The notes below the pieces were generated by a model. That model worked only from the letters and a program-made list of their open reading frames with translations, was not told the origin of the DNA and ran no database searches. The position numbers and the translations under genes were made by a program. A stretch of 6,344 nucleotides of DNA, taken from Anaerolineae bacterium. Lineage in GTDB: Bacteria > Chloroflexota > Anaerolineae > Anaerolineales > Villigracilaceae. Shown here piece after piece: positions 1 to 5,642 of this stretch (the stretch's first letter is position 1; every line of letters begins with the position of its first letter). The stretch is taken from positions 16,270-22,613 of the forward strand of contig PLNY01000117.1 in assembly GCA_003141915.1 (NCBI GenBank), written 5' to 3'.

Positions 1-3
1 AAT

Positions 4-37
4 AAAAAGGCCGGAAGAAAATCTTCCAGCCTTTTTT
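4..37. terminator. bidirectional Rho-independent terminator
   Basis: An eight-pair outer stem (AAAAAGGC at 4-11 with GCCTTTTT at 29-36) and a six-pair inner stem (GGAAGA at 13-18 with TCTTCC at 22-27) are separated by one C/A mismatch. The loop is AAA. The minus strand gives a U-rich tail (TTTTTATT) and the plus strand gives TTTTTTG, so it can stop transcripts from both sides. It lies 10 bases beyond the stop codon of the minus-strand membrane protein gene and is its natural terminator. A gene left of the window could use the other face. Confidence 0.9.
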
Positions 38-46
38 GTTCTTTTC

Positions 47-1621
47 TTACGGCGCTTGAACATAATAAACGCCGCCCGTCTTGCCCTGATAAAGAATCTT
101 TATATTTGCAATTGCATCCAGATCATCCGGGCTTGCGATGTTGTGATACTGGTTTGGTTCGTACCAAATGATATATCCACTTTGCGGAGGCCAATTCGGA
201 TCATTTTGCTTGAGAGACGCGGCGCGCCCGCTTGCCGATAATTTCGGATCCACAAACGGCAATTCCTTGACCGGATGTCCATGAAAAAGAAACCACACAA
301 TGTTGACGTAGTTGGTGTAAAGCATGGACGATGAATCATTTGCCAATATCTTTTGTCCTTCAACGGTCACGATGCGGGTCCGAAAATCCACCGAGTTGGC
401 GATGTTGTAATTGCTGGGTTCGCCAAGCGCTAATGCGTCACGCAAATATCCCTGCATACTATAAACCGGGTATACAAAATAAATCAAAGCCAATAAGACC
501 GCGGCATAACGAGCGAGTGGTTTTGTAAAATTGAAATGGCTAAGAACTAATTGATCGCATGTAATGTAAAGTAAAATCAAAACAACCGGCATGATGATGA
601 CATAATAACGATCCGATGTCAAATCAAGATGATCGGCGGTGACAACAGTAACGGCTAAAGTAAAAAAATAAACGACTGAAAAAATCGACGCAGGCCAAAC
701 ATAGCCATTCGCCATAGACTTCATCCAGTTCATCCAATGAACGCGTTTATTGATAATGACCAGAAGCAACATAAACGCGCCAATCAAAATCCACGGACGA
801 TTCATCAACCAGTCGAGCGGCGGCGTGAGCGGCATGAACCACCACAGAATTTTCGTCAGCGAGAGATTGATGTTTTCAAGCGGCAGCATCGTTCCGAAAT
901 TGCGCGGACCAAACAATCCGCCGCTGAGCGGAAGATTATGGAATATGCCCCAAGCCGCGATGGGCAGAGCCGCTGTCAGCGCGGGAAGAAGCAATCGATG
1001 CAATCCCCGCCACCTGTCTTTATAAAGAACGACGAGTCCGCCAACGCCGATCAGGATCACGCCGAGATAACGTTGAAGAGTCGCGAGTCCCGCCGAGATA
1101 AACATCCACCACAGCATCGAACGCGAATCGTCTTTTAAATAGCGCGCCGCCGCGAAAAAGAAAATCAGCATGAAGGTGATGAATAACGGCTCGGAGGCAA
1201 CGTTGGCATAAATGCGAAGCGTGGAGCGCGAAAACAACAAAGCCAATCCGGCGATGATGGCATACAGTGATTTCTCTTTGAAGATTAAATAAAACAACCA
1301 GCCGCACAGCCAAAGATTGAGCGGATAAAGAATCACATTCAAAATCCATCCGGCTTGAAACACGCTAAATTTGGTAAGCCAACTTAATCCGGCTAATAAC
1401 AACGGATATAACGGCGGCCACAACACAAACGGCCCGCCGAGCATATCCACGAAGCCTTTGCCCTGTAAAAGGCTTTCAGCAGTGGCAAGGTTGCGCGCCG
1501 CGTCGGACGAAACGCCCGCGCCGTATTTATGCGTGACCAGCAAAATGAATCCCAGCCCGGCCAATGAAAGAAGCGCGAGATAAATTTTGAATTTGGATTC
1601 TTCGGAAAGCTTCTTGAGCAT
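47..1621 (-). CDS. polytopic membrane glycosyltransferase-like protein (GT39/PMT_2-like), 524 aa
   Basis: Integral membrane protein resembling the ArnT/PMT_2 group, whose members move a sugar from a polyprenyl-phosphate donor to a lipid or protein outside the membrane. Donor and acceptor cannot be told from the sequence. A first hydrophobic helix (about residues 13-30) is followed by an outer loop with GVSSDAARN; Asp40 is the usual position of the catalytic acid in this fold. Next come the family-like FVLWPPLYPLLLAG (65-78), an ASEPLF motif (142-147) and SDRYYVIIMPVV (336-347). Roughly ten hydrophobic helices run to about residue 390, then a soluble tail of about 130 residues, probably extracytoplasmic. 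The frame is open up to an ATG at 1669, but the ATG at 1621 is preferred: it lies 7 bases after a TATAAT, and the longer forms would overlap the divergent amidase start. No Shine-Dalgarno is present. The gene ends 10 bases before a strong terminator. The family assignment is good; the substrate is unknown. Confidence 0.82.
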   Translation of the reverse strand: MLKKLSEESKFKIYLALLSLAGLGFILLVTHKYGAGVSSDAARNLATAESLLQGKGFVDMLGGPFVLWPPLYPLLLAGLSWLTKFSVFQAGWILNVILYPLNLWLCGWLFYLIFKEKSLYAIIAGLALLFSRSTLRIYANVASEPLFITFMLIFFFAAARYLKDDSRSMLWWMFISAGLATLQRYLGVILIGVGGLVVLYKDRWRGLHRLLLPALTAALPIAAWGIFHNLPLSGGLFGPRNFGTMLPLENINLSLTKILWWFMPLTPPLDWLMNRPWILIGAFMLLLVIINKRVHWMNWMKSMANGYVWPASIFSVVYFFTLAVTVVTADHLDLTSDRYYVIIMPVVLILLYITCDQLVLSHFNFTKPLARYAAVLLALIYFVYPVYSMQGYLRDALALGEPSNYNIANSVDFRTRIVTVEGQKILANDSSSMLYTNYVNIVWFLFHGHPVKELPFVDPKLSASGRAASLKQNDPNWPPQSGYIIWYEPNQYHNIASPDDLDAIANIKILYQGKTGGVYYVQAP

Positions 1622-1628
1622 ATTGGGA

Positions 1629-1636
1629 ATTATAAT
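1629..1636. promoter_or_regulatory. palindromic -10 element shared by two divergent genes
   Basis: ATTATAAT is its own reverse complement and so contains TATAAT on both strands: 1631-1636 on plus and 1634-1629 on minus. The plus copy is followed by 7 bases and the amidase ATG at 1644. The minus copy is followed by 7 bases and the membrane protein ATG at 1621. The palindrome centre (1632.5) coincides with the midpoint of the two start codons. Neither side has a clear -35 hexamer at 16-18 bases spacing, and neither has a Shine-Dalgarno. The positions suit transcription starting at or next to each ATG, giving leaderless mRNAs. The element is seen directly; promoter activity is inferred. Confidence 0.7.
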
Positions 1637-1643
1637 GGATAGC

Positions 1644-3098
1644 ATGACCGAAATAAATTTTCTTTCCATTGATGAAGCTTTGAAAGAAATGAGGGAAGGA
1701 ACGCTCCTGCCTCGAGCGTTGACCGAAGCCTGTTTCCGTCAAATTGAGCGGCTCAACCCGAAGCTTAACGCGTTCATTACCGTGTGCGATGTCACTGCAA
1801 GCGAGGCATGGCAGCCTCACAGCAAAGAGGAGATTGCCACGCGGCGAAAATCGCCGTTCGCAACACTTGCACCTGGCGCAAGTGCAGGTGTGACATTGAA
1901 ACACATTCCATTTGCTGTCAAAGATTTATTTGAAACGAAAGGAATTAGAACGACTGCCGGTTCCTTATTCTTCAAAGATTACCTTCCCAGCGAAGACGCG
2001 GCGGTGATTCAAAAACTCAAGGCCGCGGGCGCCGTCATCATGGGCAAGACCAACACACATGAGATTGCCCTCGGCGTGACGACGAACAATCCGCATTTCG
2101 GTACGACGCGCAACCCGTGGGACGCAGCGCACATCCCCGGCGGCTCATCGGGCGGAAGCGCGGTTGCGGTGGCAACCGGCATGTGTCTCGCCGCGCTCGG
2201 CACCGACACCGGCGGCTCGATACGAATTCCGGCTTCACTATGCGGCGTGGTCGGACTCAAACCAACGTACGGACGCGTCAGCTTGCGCGGTGTATTCCCG
2301 CTTTCGTGGAATCTCGATCACGTTGGGCCGATCACGCGTACGGTCAAGGATGCCGCGCTTGTTTTGCAAATCATCGCAGGATATGACGCGCAGGATCCGA
2401 TGTCTATCGATATGCAAGCGGATAATTATTTAAATCATCTCGAAGATAAGATCAAAGATAAAAGGATCGCGCTTGCAGTCGGCGTATACATCGAAGAGTC
2501 GGACGCGGAAGTAATCGCCGCCGTGAATGAAACGGTCAAGGTGTTCACGTCACTTGGCGCAGAAATCGAAAAAGTTGAAATGGATTTTCTGCGCGAGGCC
2601 GCGCTTGCCAACACGCTGATCACCCAGGCGGATGGCGCGGCTTTCCATCGTGAGCGGCTCGTAAATCGTCCCGATTGGTTCGGCGCGGATGTGCGCCAGC
2701 GTCTGGAAACGGGACGCGGTTTTTCGTCGACCGAATATTCCCTAGCGCGGCGCACGCAAGCGGAGATGAAGCATCGTTTCGTTCAGTTCTTTGAACGATA
2801 CAACTTCCTCCTGCTCCCCACCACGCCAATTACTGCGCCGCTGATCGAAGACAACGCGATCACCCCAAAGGAGTACGCGGTGGAGCAGGCGAGTCGTCTC
2901 ACGCGCTTTACTGCGCCGTTTAATCTGACCGGCTTGCCGGCGGTTTCCGTTCCGTGCGGATTCGACAAAGCGGGCTTGCCGATTGGCTTACAAATTGTTG
3001 CGAAGGCCTGGGATGAGGCCGCGCTCCTGAATGCCGCGCACACGTTCGAACGCGAAACAAATTGGGGAACGCGCCGCCCCCTCCTTGTTCAATCATGA
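1644..3098 (+). CDS. amidase-signature family hydrolase (GatA-like), 484 aa
   Basis: Soluble amidase-signature enzyme, expected to hydrolyse a C-N amide bond through a Ser-cisSer-Lys triad. The triad is visible: Lys93 in PFAVKDLFETKG, Ser168 in GGSSGGSA and the nucleophile Ser192 in GTDTGGSIRIPA. Other family features are KTNTHE (135-140), GTTRNPWD (153-160), CGVVGLKPTYGRVS (200-213), LLPTTPITAPL (390-400) and the C-terminal FNLTGLPAVSVPCGF (426-440). It resembles tRNA-amidotransferase subunit A, but LSWNLDHVGPI (220-230) replaces the SSLDQIGP of typical GatA and no gatB or gatC is adjacent, so a stand-alone amidase is more likely. The substrate is unknown. Residues about 67-83, just before the catalytic lysine, form an Ala/Gly/Pro-rich stretch encoded by stacked inverted repeats. 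The ATG at 1644 is chosen over in-frame ATGs at 1587 and 1635 because it lies 7 bases after TATAAT; the others lie upstream of or inside that box. No signal peptide is seen. Confidence 0.88.
   Translation: MTEINFLSIDEALKEMREGTLLPRALTEACFRQIERLNPKLNAFITVCDVTASEAWQPHSKEEIATRRKSPFATLAPGASAGVTLKHIPFAVKDLFETKGIRTTAGSLFFKDYLPSEDAAVIQKLKAAGAVIMGKTNTHEIALGVTTNNPHFGTTRNPWDAAHIPGGSSGGSAVAVATGMCLAALGTDTGGSIRIPASLCGVVGLKPTYGRVSLRGVFPLSWNLDHVGPITRTVKDAALVLQIIAGYDAQDPMSIDMQADNYLNHLEDKIKDKRIALAVGVYIEESDAEVIAAVNETVKVFTSLGAEIEKVEMDFLREAALANTLITQADGAAFHRERLVNRPDWFGADVRQRLETGRGFSSTEYSLARRTQAEMKHRFVQFFERYNFLLLPTTPITAPLIEDNAITPKEYAVEQASRLTRFTAPFNLTGLPAVSVPCGFDKAGLPIGLQIVAKAWDEAALLNAAHTFERETNWGTRRPLLVQS
1842..1890 (+). 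repeat. cluster of inverted repeats inside the amidase gene
   Basis: Three short perfect inverted repeats lie within 49 bases: CGGCGA/TCGCCG (1842-1847 with 1851-1856, loop AAA), CACTTGC/GCAAGTG (1864-1870 with 1878-1884), and the overlapping alternative CACCTG/CAGGTG (1870-1875 with 1885-1890). They encode residues about 67-83, a linker ahead of the catalytic lysine loop where most relatives appear to have a shorter connection. The last two stems are mutually exclusive. This could be a small in-frame palindromic insertion or chance. Confidence 0.45.
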
Positions 3099-3100
3099 AA

Positions 3101-3130
3101 TAAAAAAGCCTCCATCCGCAGGATGGAGGC
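3101..3130 (-). terminator. Rho-independent terminator of the lipoprotein gene
   Basis: A perfect ten-pair stem (GCCTCCATCC at 3108-3117 with GGATGGAGGC at 3121-3130) closes a three-base loop. On the minus strand it is followed by six T, so it terminates the minus-strand lipoprotein gene, whose stop codon is 15 bases upstream of the stem. On the plus strand no T-run follows, so amidase transcription may not stop well here. A second weak inverted repeat (GCCATT 3135-3140 with AATGGC 3153-3158) flanks the lipoprotein stop codon. Confidence 0.9.
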
Positions 3131-3145
3131 CAATGCCATTCTGTA

Positions 3146-4909
3146 TCACTTCAATGGCGCCGTCTGACAAATGGCCTGGCTTCCCTTCTCGTTCCAGTGA
3201 CATCCACTGCGGATACAAACCACCTGGCTGTAATTAAATTGGTTGCACACATCGCTGGTGGCACCGCATTGCAATGTATTCAATTGCACAGTGACACAAC
3301 CAGGACCGCTCAATTGCGCTTGCGCGGGAACGCACGTTTTCTGAGTCGCATCGAATGTGAAGCCAAGCGGACAACCCGGGTAGGTTCCGCCGGTATTGGC
3401 CTGACAGCACTGATACGTGGAACTATATGTATACCCGGCTGCGCAGCCTTGATAATTCTTCGACGCCAGATCGGGATTATCAATTCCATACGGCGCATCG
3501 GCCTGGCCTGCCGCAGAGACACACGCGCCATACTGTGAATCAAAATACAAATTGGCGGGGCATTGACCATTTTGATTTTGTCCGATAACGCAAATTTTCT
3601 GTCCGCCGCGATCCACCAAGTTATATCCCTGCGGACAACCAGCCACGCTGGGCCCGGCGATTGGAGCATAAAGGCAAGCATTGCTCGAAGTATCCAGGTT
3701 ATAACCCGGGTCACAGGCTGGAGCCGAACCGGCTGAACCGGATGATCCGCTACAGGCCGAATTACAGACTGTTATATCTGTCGTTGAATTGGCCGGGCCA
3801 GTGCAAGCCAAAACCCGCTGACCATTGATCACCTCATCGTCGCAACTAAAGTCTTTTGACTTAACGTGATATGCCGCTCCCTGCGAAATATTTATAGTAG
3901 TGTAGCTGCTATTCCCTTGACAATAGTTGCCGCCTACTTGCGCCTGCGGAGCCGGGCAAGTGTTGCTCTGCGACTGCGTCCCACCAATCGGAAGATATGA
4001 TGCGCTTTGACAATACGGCGCAAAGGCCTTGGGCTGATTCACCACACAGCGGAATCCCAAATCGTAGTTATGATAATCGTGCGGGGAAGGATGGCGGATC
4101 GCCGAAAGAACCTGCGTCATATCGGTTTCGAAACTGCTGCCGCGGGTGATGCGGCCATTGCCAGTCGCTGGACCGGGGGGATTCGACGCAGGCGCGCTGG
4201 CATAATAGTTTGGATCATAATAATCGTTGACCCATTCATAGACATTGCCCGCCATATCCAGCAAGCCATAGAAATTTTTGCCATTCGGATGAGCATTGAC
4301 TGGAGTCGTATGACCGCCGCATGTTTTGAGATTGGCGAGGTCACAGGTTGGGCTATTGTTGCCCCATGGATATTTGTTCCCATTCTGACCGCGTGCGGCT
4401 TTTTCCCATTGGGCTTCGCTCGGCAACTGACCGCCGATCCACTGACAATAGGTCTTGGCCGCGTCCCACGTCACGCCGACGATGGGATAATCGCCAAATT
4501 GAGCGGCGTTATAAGGCGCCGCGCCGACTTCTTGCACCGGGGCAGTGCAATTTCCGCTGGCTACGCATTGCGTATACATTGCGTTCGTGACTTCGGTTTG
4601 TTGAATCCAATAGCTATTAAGCGAAAAGGTTTCGGTCGGAGCATCGCCGTAGCCAAGACCCATGGTGAACTCACCCGCCGGAATATAAACAAGCGAACCG
4701 CCGTCCACCCACATCATTGTTGTACCAGCAGATGGACCGGCCAGCGATGCGGGCGCAAGTGTTGGCGCGCTGGTTGGAGGCACAGAGGTCGCGGTTGGCT
4801 CGGAAGTTGGCGGCAAGCTGGTTGAAGTTGAAGTCGGGGCGGGAGTCGAAGCGGGCGCGCAGGCCGCCAGCAGAATCGCCATCAATAAAATCCAAATCAA
4901 ACGTTTCAT
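3146..4909 (-). CDS. lipoprotein with SUMF1/FGE-like domain and cysteine-rich C-terminal half, 587 aa
   Basis: Exported lipoprotein. Residues 1-17 are a lipoprotein signal peptide with lipobox LAAC and acylated Cys17. A Thr/Pro/Ser linker (about 18-60) spaces the rest from the membrane. Residues about 70-290 are an FGE-sulfatase (SUMF1/PvdO/EgtB-type) domain: GGSLVYIPAGEFTMG, VTWDAAKTYCQW, LPSEAQWEKAARG, YPWGN, MAGNVYEWVNDYY, ITRGSSF, DLGFRCV. The cysteine pair that makes formylglycine is absent: RGSSFETDM stands where FGEs carry a Cys after RGGSW, and the second Cys is also missing. It is therefore unlikely to be a sulfatase-activating enzyme and may be a binding or structural protein. Residues 300-587 contain 24 cysteines, including five repeats of the form C-x3-[Y/F]-x8-11-C. 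The start at 4909 is supported by AGGAG six bases upstream and by the signal peptide. No partner gene is adjacent. Domain and localisation are secure; function is unknown. Confidence 0.88.
   Translation of the reverse strand: MKRLIWILLMAILLAACAPASTPAPTSTSTSLPPTSEPTATSVPPTSAPTLAPASLAGPSAGTTMMWVDGGSLVYIPAGEFTMGLGYGDAPTETFSLNSYWIQQTEVTNAMYTQCVASGNCTAPVQEVGAAPYNAAQFGDYPIVGVTWDAAKTYCQWIGGQLPSEAQWEKAARGQNGNKYPWGNNSPTCDLANLKTCGGHTTPVNAHPNGKNFYGLLDMAGNVYEWVNDYYDPNYYASAPASNPPGPATGNGRITRGSSFETDMTQVLSAIRHPSPHDYHNYDLGFRCVVNQPKAFAPYCQSASYLPIGGTQSQSNTCPAPQAQVGGNYCQGNSSYTTINISQGAAYHVKSKDFSCDDEVINGQRVLACTGPANSTTDITVCNSACSGSSGSAGSAPACDPGYNLDTSSNACLYAPIAGPSVAGCPQGYNLVDRGGQKICVIGQNQNGQCPANLYFDSQYGACVSAAGQADAPYGIDNPDLASKNYQGCAAGYTYSSTYQCCQANTGGTYPGCPLGFTFDATQKTCVPAQAQLSGPGCVTVQLNTLQCGATSDVCNQFNYSQVVCIRSGCHWNEKGSQAICQTAPLK
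3332..3715 (-). repeat. five cysteine-framed protein repeats in the lipoprotein tail
   Basis: Residues 399-526 of the lipoprotein hold five units that open with Cys, usually followed by P/A-x-G-Y/F, and close with Cys 12-15 residues later: C399-C412 (CDPGYNL), C425-C440 (CPQGYNL), C450-C463 (CPANLYF), C489-C501 (CAAGYTY) and C513-C526 (CPLGFTF). Linkers between units vary from 9 to 25 residues. The pattern recalls small disulfide modules common in extracellular proteins. DNA-level identity between units is low, so these are old or strongly diverged duplications. Each unit probably carries one disulfide; that is an inference. Confidence 0.7.
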
Positions 4910-4926
4910 TCGGTTCTCCTATTCAT
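4906..4926 (-). other. possible six-codon leader ORF (MNRRTE) coupled to the lipoprotein gene
   Basis: An ATG at 4926-4924 lies 8 bases after the TATAAT, close to the 6-7 bases seen at the other four gene starts. It reads MNRRTE and stops at TGA (4908-4906), overlapping the lipoprotein ATG as ATGA. Its third codon is part of the AGGAG that would serve the lipoprotein start. The arrangement would allow a leaderless mini-ORF to feed ribosomes to the lipoprotein start. Six codons open by chance are common, so confidence is low. Confidence 0.25.
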
Positions 4927-4940
4927 GCAGGAGAATTATA
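4916..4940 (-). promoter_or_regulatory. -10 box and Shine-Dalgarno of the lipoprotein gene
   Basis: Reading the minus strand, TATAAT lies at 4940-4935. A strong AGGAG lies at 4920-4916, six bases before the ATG at 4909. No clear -35 hexamer is seen at the usual distance. TTCTCCT (4935-4929) and AGGAGAA (4920-4914) form a perfect seven-base inverted repeat around GCATGAAT. If transcription starts about 7 bases after the -10, the first arm is mostly not in the RNA, so the repeat is more plausible as a DNA-level operator or coincidence than as an RNA hairpin hiding the Shine-Dalgarno. This is the only gene here with an evident ribosome binding site. Confidence 0.65.
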
Positions 4941-4954
4941 CCTTCATCACGAAA

Positions 4955-4980
4955 CGTCATTGCGAGGGGTTCTTCGCACC
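4955..4980. repeat. possible decayed CGTCATTGCGAGG-type interspersed repeat
   Basis: CGTCATTGCGAGG (4955-4967) matches the opening of a palindromic interspersed element seen in many bacterial genomes, which usually continues with GAGCGAAGCGACGAAGCAATC. Here the continuation is degenerate (GGTTCTTCGCACC). A short stem remains (TGCGA 4961-4965 with TCGCA 4974-4978). It lies between the nadD stop and the lipoprotein promoter and has no T-run, so it is not a convincing terminator. The identification is from memory of the motif. Confidence 0.35.
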
Positions 4981-4989
4981 AACTGACAT

Positions 4990-5595
4990 TTATGATTTGT
5001 ACAACTTATGTTTTTGAATATATTGATATACAGCTGGAAGTAAATAATATCGAAACGGCAGCCCTCGCGCCGCGCGTCTCCGAATTTCGCTGGAGGCAAT
5101 TTCGAGCAACGGTGCTTCGACAAATTTGACCTTGGAATTCAAACCCGGAATTTTCTTTTCAAGCGACGCCATGTCAATCGAATCGCCGGGGCGGCGCATC
5201 ACGCCGATTTGACGGCACGCCGCGACCAGGTCCGCGGGACGATGCCAGGTGGGAAGGTCGCGCAATGAATCGCCCCCCAGCAAAAGGATCAAATCAGCAT
5301 TTGGATATCGGCTTGAAAAAACGCGGATCGTATCCAGCGTGTAATGCGGGCCGGAACGTTCAACTTCGATCATCGAAAGCTCAAAAGCCGATTCACCTTT
5401 CAATGCAAGTTTGACCATTGCCAAACGATGATCCAGCGAACTGATCGGCTGATTCAGCTTATGCGGCGGAATCGGCGTCAGCACCCAAAGTAAACGCGCC
5501 AGCTTGAGCTGGGCATGGGCTTCAGACGCCAGAATTAAATGTCCGAGATGAGGCGGATCAAACGTTCCGCCGAAGATACCGATCCGTTCAGGCAT
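4990..5595 (-). CDS. nadD: nicotinate-nucleotide adenylyltransferase
   Basis: Cytoplasmic enzyme that joins nicotinate mononucleotide and ATP to give deamido-NAD and pyrophosphate, the penultimate step of NAD synthesis. Its 201 residues match the family length of about 190-220. The N-terminal nucleotide-binding motif GIFGGTFDPPHLGH (6-19) contains the HxGH signature. It is followed by PIPPHK (41-46), SGPHYTLDTI (81-90), LLGGDSLRDLPTWHRP (105-120) and the C-terminal ASSEIRRR (167-174), which corresponds to the ISSTEIR phosphate-binding motif. The start at 5595 puts the motif at the usual distance from the N-terminus and sits 6 bases after a -10-like hexamer; no Shine-Dalgarno is visible. It diverges from ligA. 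No terminator was found in the 80 bases before the lipoprotein gene on the same strand, so read-through is possible. Confidence 0.95.
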   Translation of the reverse strand: MPERIGIFGGTFDPPHLGHLILASEAHAQLKLARLLWVLTPIPPHKLNQPISSLDHRLAMVKLALKGESAFELSMIEVERSGPHYTLDTIRVFSSRYPNADLILLLGGDSLRDLPTWHRPADLVAACRQIGVMRRPGDSIDMASLEKKIPGLNSKVKFVEAPLLEIASSEIRRRAARGLPFRYYLLPAVYQYIQKHKLYKS

Positions 5596-5601
5596 CTTGT
5601 C

Positions 5602-5630
5602 AGTTTACAACGCGACCAAGCTACTGTCAA
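5602..5630 (-). promoter_or_regulatory. sigma70-type promoter of nadD
   Basis: On the minus strand a perfect TTGACA (5630-5625) is followed by exactly 17 bases and TAAACT (5607-5602), a four-of-six match to TATAAT. The hexamer ends 6 bases before the nadD ATG. This is the best -35/-10 pair in the window, and it places the transcription start at or next to the ATG, so the mRNA is probably leaderless. Confidence 0.72.
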
Positions 5631-5636
5631 TTGCGC

Positions 5637-5642
5637 TATAAT
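5637..5642 (+). promoter_or_regulatory. -10 box of ligA
   Basis: A perfect TATAAT ends 6 bases before the ligA ATG (TTCGAC between them). No convincing -35 is present at 16-18 bases, although a weak GACCAA lies at 5614-5619. No purine-rich ribosome binding site is present. The region also contains the nadD promoter on the other strand, whose -35 lies only 6 bases away, so RNA polymerase cannot easily occupy both at once. Confidence 0.68.

Noticed and set aside
737..1138. Plus-strand open frame of 133 codons opposite the membrane protein gene
   Set aside because: The translation is charged and low-complexity without motifs, and it lies wholly inside the hydrophobic coding frame on the other strand.
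1644..3098. Naming the amidase gatA (tRNA amidotransferase subunit A)
   Set aside because: The catalytic triad fits, but the GatA-typical SSLDQIGP segment is replaced, the region before the lysine differs and gatB and gatC are not adjacent. A generic amidase call is safer.
3310..3714. Minus-strand 134-codon frame overlapping the lipoprotein in another frame
   Set aside because: It overlaps the cysteine-rich coding region on the same strand, has no independent start signal and shows no protein features.
4007..4825. Long plus-strand open frame of 272 codons opposite the lipoprotein gene
   Set aside because: It is the shadow of the FGE-like coding frame. Its translation has no recognisable domain and is rich in Arg/Ile from reversed codons, while the minus-strand frame has clear family motifs and a lipoprotein signal.
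3146..4909. Sulfatase-modifying formylglycine-generating enzyme
   Set aside because: Neither active-site cysteine is at the expected position after RGSSF, and no sulfatase gene is in the window.
4961..4978. Terminator for nadD formed by TGCGA/TCGCA
   Set aside because: The stem has only five pairs with an eight-base loop, and no T-run follows on the minus strand.
5604..5642. TTTACA (5604-5609) as -35 for the ligA -10 box
   Set aside because: The spacing to TATAAT is 27 bases, far outside the normal 16-18.
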